From Prochlorococcus sp. AG-347-L20 (GTDB lineage: Bacteria > Cyanobacteriota > Cyanobacteriia > PCC-6307 > Cyanobiaceae), in the NCBI GenBank assembly GCA_003281225.1, contig QCCP01000001.1, forward strand, positions 248,001 through 312,000: DNA of 64,000 nucleotides. Reading direction: 5' to 3'. The notes below the pieces were generated by a model that worked only from the letters and a program-made list of their open reading frames with translations, ran no database searches and was not told the DNA's origin. Within the stretch, counting starts at the first letter, position 1. Each line of letters opens with the position of its first letter. A program made the position numbers and the translations under genes. This document shows positions 32,453 to 39,663 of the stretch, piece after piece.

Positions 32453-32719
32453 ATGGAAGATAATACTGCAAAATATTGGTTCTCTTGGTTTTATGAAAAG
32501 TGGGAGAAAAATGCTCCAGGTGAATTAATTGAACAGGGTTTAACTCCGTCTCAGATTGCTGAGCGCTTTGTTCATGAAAACCATGATAGTTTTATTCAAT
32601 TGTCAAAAAAAATTGATGAAAAAAATTATGATGCCTTAACAGAATTTATGAAACTCTCAGAGAGTGAATTACATATCTTGAAGTATTTTCTAAAGATAGT
32701 AAAAATGAAAAATTTATAA
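32453..32719 (+). CDS. hypothetical protein, paralogue of 21667-21984
   Basis: 88 residues, all-helical and acidic. Shared order with the other member: W-F-S-W-F, then P-S-Q-I-A-E-R-F-V, then F-M-K-L-S-E-S-E-L-H-I-L. The two genes are 11 kb apart on the same strand. Its stop overlaps the stop of the convergent SDR gene by 6 nt. Function unknown. Confidence 0.65.
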   Translation: MEDNTAKYWFSWFYEKWEKNAPGELIEQGLTPSQIAERFVHENHDSFIQLSKKIDEKNYDALTEFMKLSESELHILKYFLKIVKMKNL

Positions 32720-33643
32720 GAAGTTATTAAGTATTTCGAGGCTTTTTTCCCATAAATTTTTTCTTGCTTTTTTATTCATGGCGAAAGGAGAAGTAGGCGA
32801 TAGTTTTGGATGACCTCTGAAGTTAAATCTAGGACCATAATGATCACCGCCTCTTGCGTCTGGTGAAGTAGCTGCAAAAAGTTGAGGTAAAGCACCCATC
32901 TCAGCAGTTTGAAAAATAGGGCTAAATAATTCCAATGAGAATGTTTCTAATGGACCAGGGTTAGGTTTTTGAGCAGTAAAGAGATTTGTTTTTGCAATTC
33001 CTGGGTGAGCAGCTAAAGAAAGTATATTTTTGTGCTTTAAAATCTCATTTAGTTCCAAAGCAAACATTACATTTGCCAATTTGCTATTGGAGTAAGATTC
33101 CCATTTATTGTAATAGTTCTCGGCTTTCAGATTTTTCCAACCAATTTTGCCAAAAAATTGTGCTCCGGAAGTAACCGTCACTATTCTAGATTCTTCTTTT
33201 TTTTCAATAATTGGAAGTAGCTTTAGAGTCAACAGCATGTGAGCTAGATGATTAACTGCAAATTGTATTTCATATCCCTGGGCACTAAGAGTTTTAGGCG
33301 GATGCATAATGCCTGCATTATTGATTAGCAAATCCAAATTTTCAAAATTATCAAAAATTTTGGACTGAACTTCAACAATATTTTTAAAATCTGACAAATC
33401 TAATTCTAAAGGTGTAAATAATCCTTCAGGATTAAGACCTTTAAGTTTTTTGATAGTTTGATTAGCTTTTTCAAGCGATCTACAAGCTATAACAACATGA
33501 GCATTTTTTTCTGCTAAGGCCTTTCCAGTGTAGTATCCAAGACCACTATTCGCACCAGTAATTAGCGCTGTTTTGCCTGCAAGGTTTGGAATATTAGATG
33601 TTTCCCAGTTAGAGATTTTAGGTCTTGAAATAGTGGCAGTCAT
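32714..33643 (-). CDS. short-chain dehydrogenase/reductase (SDR)
   Basis: 309 residues. It has the cofactor motif T-G-A-N-S-G-L-G (residues 29-36), N-N-A-G-I-M, and the catalytic S-x12-Y-S-N-S-K-L-A-N: here Tyr and Lys are in Y-S-N-S-K. Basic residues after the first motif (C-R-S) favour NADPH. The sequence is of the retinol dehydrogenase/POR-like classical SDR group, but it lacks enough POR-specific sequence to be called protochlorophyllide reductase. Substrate unknown. Confidence 0.85.
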   Translation of the reverse strand: MTATISRPKISNWETSNIPNLAGKTALITGANSGLGYYTGKALAEKNAHVVIACRSLEKANQTIKKLKGLNPEGLFTPLELDLSDFKNIVEVQSKIFDNFENLDLLINNAGIMHPPKTLSAQGYEIQFAVNHLAHMLLTLKLLPIIEKKEESRIVTVTSGAQFFGKIGWKNLKAENYYNKWESYSNSKLANVMFALELNEILKHKNILSLAAHPGIAKTNLFTAQKPNPGPLETFSLELFSPIFQTAEMGALPQLFAATSPDARGGDHYGPRFNFRGHPKLSPTSPFAMNKKARKNLWEKSLEILNNFL

Positions 33644-33741
33644 TTAGTAATCCTGCAAATTGTTTTGGAATTTAACCAAAATTTAATTATACTTCCACTG
33701 TAAATACTGGAAGTCAGTATCGTGAGCTCTTTTTGAAGGTA

Positions 33742-34500
33742 CTATTTAATATTATTTTGGATTGCATATTGCCATTCGTTATTTTGAGATGAACTTTTCT
33801 CTCTATGTAACTGTAATTTCCTACTATTTATTTTTATAACTATCCCATTAGTTGGATAGTTCGCAAATATTTTTCTCTCTAACCAATTTTTTTTATATAT
33901 TTGGATTTCGCTTGTATGATTTGTGAAGTAACTTTCAGGGGTGCTGAAGCCACATTTTTTAAGATAGTTAAGGGTTTCGTATTGATTAAGTCTTCCATTA
34001 AGTATTTGGAAACAGCAAAAGCGGAGACTTTCTCCAATCCCTTTCTTACCATTGAGGTATTTTCTTGTAATTCTTTGGGAAATGCCGGCAACTTGGTTTG
34101 TAGCGTATAGTTCACCTCTAATTTGAAAATCTCGTTTGATAGGAATACAATCGGGGACACTTTTAATTTGTTTAATTTTGCTTGAGACATCTAATCCTTT
34201 TTTTGTAATAGCTTTATTAAAATTGCCATCTATATATCTAATTGCAATAGCACAGCCATCAATTTTTGGTTGAATGCTTAATCTTGTTTTTGTTAATAAA
34301 CTTTTCAAAAATTCCTTATAGTTTTCTTTAGCTAATTTTGGCAAAAGTTTATTAGTTTTTTGATTAAAGTAGTCAGGCTCTGGATCAACAGGAATAAAGA
34401 GTTTTTCAAGTTGCTTAAATGCACCATCCGAAATTATGCCTTCACCTATTCTGTATTGTTCATCAAGATACTTAACATCTCTCACTAATAAATTATTCAT
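33742..34500 (-). CDS. stand-alone NAD-dependent DNA ligase adenylation domain
   Basis: 252 residues. The first 35 residues resemble LigA domain Ia (I-I-S-D-G-A-F-K-Q-L). The adenylation core follows: K-I-D-G at 79-82 (motif I, with the Lys that takes AMP), R-G-E at 128-130 (motif III), N-G-I-V-I-K-I-N at 218-225 (motif IV). It ends at E-W-Q-Y-A-I-Q, where motif V of LigA has a Lys (A-x-K-F). The OB fold, Zn finger, HhH and BRCT domains of normal ~670-residue LigA are absent. It may make or store the enzyme-AMP, or be a relic. Confidence 0.8.
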   Translation of the reverse strand: MNNLLVRDVKYLDEQYRIGEGIISDGAFKQLEKLFIPVDPEPDYFNQKTNKLLPKLAKENYKEFLKSLLTKTRLSIQPKIDGCAIAIRYIDGNFNKAITKKGLDVSSKIKQIKSVPDCIPIKRDFQIRGELYATNQVAGISQRITRKYLNGKKGIGESLRFCCFQILNGRLNQYETLNYLKKCGFSTPESYFTNHTSEIQIYKKNWLERKIFANYPTNGIVIKINSRKLQLHREKSSSQNNEWQYAIQNNIK

Positions 34501-34778
34501 AATAATTGTGATAAATATTTAAAAACCTTTTAGAAAAAATCATTTAAAAAAAGATTAGAAAATTAAAATTTAGAATTAAAAAGTAATTTGCCACTAAATA
34601 TCCTCCTACGCAGAGAGAGATTTAAGAGTATAAAATGTACGGACTAAGAGTTTAAATTAAATACTTCAATCAAACATATTTACTTAAAAGTGAAAAAGAA
34701 AATTTTAAGGATTAATTTGCTGGCAAATTTTTGAAATTTCTATCAATACAAAAAAAAATTTTTTAGAGTTACCAGAAA

Positions 34779-35933
34779 ATGTCATTTTTATTAAAAGCTC
34801 AAAATACCTGGAAAAATTTTGTGAAATACAAAATTAATGATTATGCAAAATTAAGGAATTTTGATTTTGGGCCAAATAACGAAAGTTCAGTTTCAAAATT
34901 ATCGCCTTTCATTACTCATAGAATTTTATCGGAATATGATCTGATTCATGATATTAAAAGTAAGTACAAAATCAAAAATTCAACTAAATTTGTTGAAGAA
35001 ATATTTTGGAGAGTTTACTGGAAAGGGTGGATGGAAAATAGACCTAAAGTTTGGAGAAATTTTATTTCAGAAAACAATCTCGATTTTGATTATGAGCTAT
35101 ATGAAAGTGCAATTAATGGCAATACAGAATTAGATTTTTTTAATTCTTGGGTCCATGAATTAAAGCAGTACAACTATTTGCATAACCATACAAGAATGTG
35201 GTTTGCGAGTACTTGGATATTTAATTTAGGCCTTCCATGGCAATTGGGAGCAAAGTTTTTCTTTAAATATCTTTTTGATGGTGATGCTGCATCTAATCTC
35301 CTTAGCTGGAGATGGGTCGGAGGATTGCAAACGAAGGGAAAACAATATCTTTTTTCATCATCAAACCTCAGAAAATTTTCAAATAATAGATTTAATGCAG
35401 AAAAAATAAGTAATCAACAAATTTTTCTTGAAGAATCTAATCAAATACCATTAGAAGATGAGATTTATAAAAATGATATGTATCCTAAATCAGATAATCT
35501 CATTATGTTTGAAAATGATCTGCATCTTGCAACCCTTAAAAATTTACTTACAAGCTATAAAAAAGTATTTATTATCCTTTTAAAAAATGAACAAAGATAT
35601 ATTAAATTGTCTGAATCTGTTTTGAAATTTAAACAAGATTTGGTCTCTGAATTTGTAGAGGATTTTGATAATGTTGAACAGATTGATCCTTATTCACTGG
35701 AAAATACTTTTAAAAATACCAACGAAATAGACATTATTTATCCTGGAGTGGGAGAAAATTATGATTTCATAACTGAGTTTAAAAATTTACACCATAAAAA
35801 AATTTTTAACCTTGTTAGAGATGAAGATTTATTTGCTTGGAAATTCGCCAAAAAAGGGTTTTTCAAATTTAAAGAAAATATTCCGAAAATCAATCAGAGG
35901 ATATTTGAAAATTATTCAAAAAATAATTTTTAA
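34779..35933 (+). CDS. photolyase/cryptochrome-like FAD-domain protein, atypical order
   Basis: 384 residues. Residues about 30-210 are the helical FAD-binding domain of DNA photolyases: S-K-L-S-P-F-I-T-H-R, F-x-E-E-I-F-W-R-V-Y-W, N-H-T-R-M-W-F-A-S-T-W, D-G-D-A-A-S-N-L-L-S-W-R-W-V. The usual N-terminal antenna alpha/beta domain is missing. Instead about 170 residues follow, with patches such as K-K-V-F-I-I-L-L-K-N-E and I-D-I-I-Y-P-G-V-G that look Rossmann-like. It is either a permuted photolyase or a separate cryptochrome-like group. Repair or signalling role not established. Confidence 0.75.
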   Translation: MSFLLKAQNTWKNFVKYKINDYAKLRNFDFGPNNESSVSKLSPFITHRILSEYDLIHDIKSKYKIKNSTKFVEEIFWRVYWKGWMENRPKVWRNFISENNLDFDYELYESAINGNTELDFFNSWVHELKQYNYLHNHTRMWFASTWIFNLGLPWQLGAKFFFKYLFDGDAASNLLSWRWVGGLQTKGKQYLFSSSNLRKFSNNRFNAEKISNQQIFLEESNQIPLEDEIYKNDMYPKSDNLIMFENDLHLATLKNLLTSYKKVFIILLKNEQRYIKLSESVLKFKQDLVSEFVEDFDNVEQIDPYSLENTFKNTNEIDIIYPGVGENYDFITEFKNLHHKKIFNLVRDEDLFAWKFAKKGFFKFKENIPKINQRIFENYSKNNF

Positions 35934-35961
35934 CTCAGTACTAAAAATTAGAAGAATCCAT

Positions 35962-36033
35962 TTGAGTAGTAAGTATAAATACTTAATTAGGTGCGACTTT
36001 TGCGGTTTAATCCACGATGGATACTGTGACTAG
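35962..36033 (+). CDS. possible 23-residue zinc-binding micro-protein
   Basis: Starts at a TTG. Reads S-S-K-Y-K-Y-L-I-R-C-D-F-C-G-L-I-H-D-G-Y-C-D: C-x2-C-x3-H-x3-C, a complete set of four zinc ligands in 13 residues. The frame also continues upstream into the photolyase gene. It is 31 nt before the DoxX gene. Real translation is unproven. Confidence 0.4.
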   Translation: MSSKYKYLIRCDFCGLIHDGYCD

Positions 36034-36063
36034 TTATTTTTACTTAAGGATAATTTTTTTATA

Positions 36064-36615
36064 GTGCTTTCAACAATTCTTACCAAGTCGTTTAGCAAAG
36101 ATACTGCTTTATTAATTCTTAGAGTTATAACTGGTACTGTTCTTATTCATCATGGTTATGAGAAATTAGCGAATATAGAAAATTTCGCTGATGCTTTTGT
36201 AAGACCTCTACATCTTCCATTTCCAATATTTTTATCATACATAGCGGCATTTTCAGAAATAGGTGGTAGTTGGTTACTAATTATCGGTTTAGCTACAAGA
36301 TTCGGAGCTCTGGCAATTGTGGGAACAATTTCTGTAGCTATATATCATGCACTTGTTACCTCAGGTTTTAATATTTTCTTACTAGAGCTTTTACTTTTGT
36401 ATTTCGCTTCAGCAACTTCTATCGCATTGACAGGGCCTGGTAATTTCTCCTTAGATGAAGTCATTATCAGAATTTTGAAATCAGAAGATGAAGAGGAAAT
36501 TATTCCTTCAACAAAATCAAAAAATTTTAAAGAAGTCGAAGTTAAAGAGGAAACAAGTAAAGGTGGCTTATTTCAATTTCTGCAAGCGAACATACTCTCA
36601 GACACTTCAAGCTAA
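36064..36615 (+). CDS. DoxX-family membrane protein
   Basis: 183 residues from GTG, with AAGGA upstream. Four spans; L-R-V-I-T-G-T-V-L-I-H-H-G-Y-E-K-L is the DoxX start motif, and A-A-F-S-E-I-G-G-S-W-L-L-I-I-G-L-A-T-R the second conserved stretch. The C-terminal 50 residues are acidic and charged, an extension beyond the family domain. Role likely in membrane redox processes, by family only. Confidence 0.85.
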   Translation: MLSTILTKSFSKDTALLILRVITGTVLIHHGYEKLANIENFADAFVRPLHLPFPIFLSYIAAFSEIGGSWLLIIGLATRFGALAIVGTISVAIYHALVTSGFNIFLLELLLLYFASATSIALTGPGNFSLDEVIIRILKSEDEEEIIPSTKSKNFKEVEVKEETSKGGLFQFLQANILSDTSS

Positions 36616-36780
36616 CTTTTTAGGATAAAGGTTATTGATTAGTTCTAACCTTTTTCTATAACTGTTTCTCTTCTCAAGTTTTATCTTAATTGTTGCTTCA
36701 GAAAGACTTATAAATAGCCCTATAGCAGTCACCCAAGATAAAAAAATAAAAGGGTTTTCTGGAATTTCTGAGAAATTCAT
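36607..36780 (-). CDS. 57-residue single-span membrane protein
   Basis: Inner ATG at 36780 chosen (MNFSEIPENPF). One span at about residues 9-26, then a basic tail with Y-R-K-R-L-E-L-I-N-N-L-Y-P-K-K, similar to the tail of the gene at 25835. It converges on the DoxX gene and overlaps its end by 9 nt. Function unknown. Confidence 0.6.
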   Translation of the reverse strand: MNFSEIPENPFIFLSWVTAIGLFISLSEATIKIKLEKRNSYRKRLELINNLYPKKLA

Positions 36781-36854
36781 ATGAATAATACTTCTTTTTT
36801 TAAACTGACTGATCACTATATGTTTTTCAACCTAAATATACAATTTAGAAATAT

Positions 36855-37406
36855 TTAAGGATTAATTTCAACTTTTTCCCATTTCTTACTCTTTTCCCAA
36901 AGATATCTTTTATGAACAGGCTGTTCTAATTTAAGAAGATCTACTGAATCGATTTCAAAATTTAGAACTACAAAATTTTCTGACTTGGGAAAATTGGATA
37001 ATATTTCATAAGCAGATTTGACTTTTGAGTTTATTTTCTCTCCAGGAGATCCCCAAAACCAAGAAGCTTTTGATCTTTCTGATAATAAATTCCAATAATT
37101 TTTGTTATCACTTAATTCATGTATTTTTCCTTTGAATCTATATTGTGATTTGGTTTTCAAAAAGAACCATAATATTTCTGCATTAGGGTTGGATTTTAAA
37201 TGCCCAATTTTTTCACTTCTTCTATCTGTAAAAATAATCATTGAACTATCTTTATGCCATCCTCTAAAAACAACTGTTCTTAATCTTGGCTCATTTTCTT
37301 CGCTGACTGTTGCAAGCTGTATCCATCTATTAGAGGGTGATTTGCCCTCTTTTTTTCTAGAAGATTTTAAATCTTGCCTCCAACTGGGTAAGTTGTTATC
37401 AGGCAT
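36855..37406 (-). CDS. pyridoxamine 5'-phosphate oxidase-family flavoprotein
   Basis: 183 residues. R-W-I-Q-L-A-T-V and R-L-R-T-V-V-F-R-G-W and T-D-R-R-S-E-K form the FMN-binding strand set of the PNPOx-like split barrel; W-F-W-G-S-P-G-E follows. This is the Alr4036-type family of cyanobacteria and plants, and is not proven to be PdxH itself. It overlaps the upstream membrane-protein gene by 8 nt. Confidence 0.8.
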   Translation of the reverse strand: MPDNNLPSWRQDLKSSRKKEGKSPSNRWIQLATVSEENEPRLRTVVFRGWHKDSSMIIFTDRRSEKIGHLKSNPNAEILWFFLKTKSQYRFKGKIHELSDNKNYWNLLSERSKASWFWGSPGEKINSKVKSAYEILSNFPKSENFVVLNFEIDSVDLLKLEQPVHKRYLWEKSKKWEKVEINP

Positions 37407-38016
37407 TTAATTTAGGCAATATAAGACCACTTTTCTTTTTGTATTCTTCGAATGAATCATATTTTGAGAGCGATTTATCTTTTTTTATCATTCTTGGTAG
37501 AAACACTATAGAGAAAAATATTGCAAGAATTACTAATGGTATGAAACTCATTGAAAGTATGGCGAATGATAGATAAATTAGTATTTCTCCTAGATAATTT
37601 GTATTCCTTATATTTTTGAAAAATCCTTCTTTAATTAGATCTTTTTTTAATTTAAGAGAAAAATATTTTTGGGCATCACTAGCAAAGTGTAGAAACACAC
37701 CAATTATATTTATAGATACAGATGCAGCTATTAGGATATTTGGAACAGATTTCTGAGATGAGATAAGAATGTAGGGAGCTACCCAGTAACTTCCAAGGAA
37801 AATAAAACCAGTAACTGAAGTTAAAAAATTGATTTTTTCTTTAAAATAAGGATCTGGGAATATCTTTTCTTTTAGAAGCCAAAGTAATCCATAAGTACCA
37901 TGCAGAGCTAAATAAACGTAAGGAGCGATCGTAAAATTATCAAAAAAAATCATAAGACCTATCACTACAAATGCAGTGAGTCCCTTATGAAGATTGATTA
38001 TTTGATTAAGTTTCAT
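37399..38016 (-). CDS. DUF1295/isoprenylcysteine methyltransferase-like membrane protein
   Basis: 205 residues, about five spans. The C-terminal half has R-N-T-N-Y-L-G-E-I-L-I-Y-L-S-F and later S-K-Y-D-S-F-E-E-Y-K-K-K-S-G, the pattern of the ICMT/steroid-reductase-like membrane superfamily (NYxGE and an E-Y-K motif near the end). The activity (methyl transfer or reduction) is uncertain. Translationally coupled to the PNPOx-like gene downstream. Confidence 0.7.
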   Translation of the reverse strand: MKLNQIINLHKGLTAFVVIGLMIFFDNFTIAPYVYLALHGTYGLLWLLKEKIFPDPYFKEKINFLTSVTGFIFLGSYWVAPYILISSQKSVPNILIAASVSINIIGVFLHFASDAQKYFSLKLKKDLIKEGFFKNIRNTNYLGEILIYLSFAILSMSFIPLVILAIFFSIVFLPRMIKKDKSLSKYDSFEEYKKKSGLILPKLNA

Positions 38017-38083
38017 TTTTTTTAATAATCTAAAAAATGAAATTATTTTCTGTGGATATAACCTAAGTCGTCAAAAGTTTTAA

Positions 38084-38155
38084 TGGGCGATACTGGATTC
38101 GAACCAGTGGCCACTACCGTGTCGAGGTAGTGCTCTACCACTGAGCTAATCGCCC
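38084..38155 (-). tRNA. trnV-GAC: tRNA-Val (anticodon GAC)
   Basis: 72 nt folding into a full cloverleaf: acceptor GGGCGAT/ATCGCCC with discriminator A, D stem GCTC/GAGC, anticodon stem CTACC/GGTAG with loop TCGACAC, T stem ACTGG/CCAGT with loop TTCGAAT. The CCA end is not encoded. The loop gives GAC at 34-36 and has C at position 33 where nearly all tRNAs have U. Confidence 0.93.
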
Positions 38156-38205
38156 CAATTGAGGAATTTTTAACCCCCCCTTATAAGAAAATAGCAGGTT
38201 GCGTT

Positions 38206-38997
38206 TCATTTTCTAAGTAATTTAACTTTCCATCGTTCTCTTTTGGTCATTTCTAAATTTAGAATTTCGATAAATCCTTTATTTTCAAGTTCTAGTTTGT
38301 CGCCAATTTTTAGATTAATTGTTGGCTTGTTAACTTTGTTTCCATTTAATCTGAGCATTCCATTTTCTATTCTTTCAATGATTTTGGTTCGTGATACCCT
38401 AAAGCCAGCTGAAGCTATAGCATCTAATCTTGTTGAAGCTTCTACTGTATTGACAAGTTTTTTTGTTCTTCCAGAAGGTATTTGTAATTCATCTATACCT
38501 ATTACATTAATTTTTACTTTTACTTCTCTTAAATAAAAAATATTTTCATCTAGATGCTCAAAATCTAAATTATCAATTATCCCTTGTGCTCCCCTATCGC
38601 CAATAGTCCATATATCTCCTAATTTACTTTGATTTACCCCATTTTCAATTAAGAGGGATCTGAAGTCATCTTGTGTAGCATTATCAAATAAAAAATTGCC
38701 ATTAATTTTTATTCCTTGAGCTGGAAAATTACTTTTTAGCGCATCCTCTTCAGGAATGGCATCTCCTCTAAAGCATGCTATCCTAGATCTTTGAGAAGAG
38801 GAGAATCCTCCATAAATAAAAAAATTGAAATCATTTAAATTTTCAAAATCTTTTATAATCTCTTCGCAAACATAAGTTGAATTAAACCCAGTCCAATAAG
38901 TTTCCCAGTGTTTGTAAGCTAAGTTAGCAATATTTATTAATTCCTCAGTTTCTTTTTTGTAGTTTGAATTTATTAAGATTTCTTTTAAGTCAATCAT
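38206..38997 (-). CDS. photosystem II S4-domain protein (YlmH-like)
   Basis: 263 residues. The C-terminal S4 RNA-binding domain reads R-L-D-A-I-A-S-A-G-F-R-V-S-R-T-K-I and G-M-L-R-L-N-G-N-K-V-N; the body is of the YlmH type. The cyanobacterial and plastid group is annotated as photosystem II S4 domain protein (TIGR03069), with a proposed role linking RNA or translation to PSII; the mechanism is unclear. It abuts the gene upstream with no spacing. Confidence 0.85.
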   Translation of the reverse strand: MIDLKEILINSNYKKETEELINIANLAYKHWETYWTGFNSTYVCEEIIKDFENLNDFNFFIYGGFSSSQRSRIACFRGDAIPEEDALKSNFPAQGIKINGNFLFDNATQDDFRSLLIENGVNQSKLGDIWTIGDRGAQGIIDNLDFEHLDENIFYLREVKVKINVIGIDELQIPSGRTKKLVNTVEASTRLDAIASAGFRVSRTKIIERIENGMLRLNGNKVNKPTINLKIGDKLELENKGFIEILNLEMTKRERWKVKLLRK

Positions 38998-39564
38998 TTA
39001 GCCTTCTAAAAAAATTATATCTTTTGCTTCTGATTGTTTTATCAAAGCCCAAGGTAATTCAGTTCCAATTTGATTTTCAAGTAGAACAAGCCATTTACCC
39101 TCTTTATTAAAATTAATTATTGATCTTAACTCTTTATTTCTATTAATGTTGATACTTGCAGAAGAGACAACGCTTCCTAAATATCCTGAACCCATTCCTA
39201 AAAGTCCTCCAATGAGAGATTCCCCGATGTTATTTAAACCAAGAAAGCTGAAGGTAGATAAATTTGTCATATTAGAAAAAGATATTCCAGCTATAAACCC
39301 AAACGGCATTAGCCATCTACTCATATCTTTTTGCCTGATCTTCCTATCAAGTTTAGGATTTAAGATTCTTATATCTTCAAAATTTTGAGATTTGAATAAG
39401 ATATTTGCTTTCGCATTTAGCAATTCTGTTTCGTCTGATGATATTTTCTCACTTATTGGTGGGATCAAAATAGCTTCAGAGAGCATTACTGATTTTTCGT
39501 TGAAAACATCAAATAGCTGGATACATTTATTAATGTCTTCAAATATCACAATACTTTTAGTCAA
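38998..39564 (-). CDS. hypothetical protein with glycine-zipper segment
   Basis: 188 residues. A soluble N-terminal half is followed by a Gly-rich region (F-I-A-G-I-S-F and G-G-L-L-G-M-G-S-G-Y-L-G-S-V-V) that looks like paired membrane-inserting helices, then a soluble end E-N-Q-I-G-T-E-L-P-W. It abuts the PSII S4 gene, so the two are co-transcribed and perhaps act together at the thylakoid. Function unknown. Confidence 0.65.
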   Translation of the reverse strand: MTKSIVIFEDINKCIQLFDVFNEKSVMLSEAILIPPISEKISSDETELLNAKANILFKSQNFEDIRILNPKLDRKIRQKDMSRWLMPFGFIAGISFSNMTNLSTFSFLGLNNIGESLIGGLLGMGSGYLGSVVSSASININRNKELRSIINFNKEGKWLVLLENQIGTELPWALIKQSEAKDIIFLEG

Positions 39565-39663
39565 ATTTCAATCCTCAAATGTTTGTGTGTTATTCAAATT
39601 AATAAAATAAGATACATACACTATAGATTAAGTTAAAGTAAAAGATTAAAGAACCAATCTTAA

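Noticed and set aside
33879-34190. 103-codon minus-strand frame inside the ligase-like gene
   Set aside because: Shadow of the LigA-type reading frame, whose motifs are clear.
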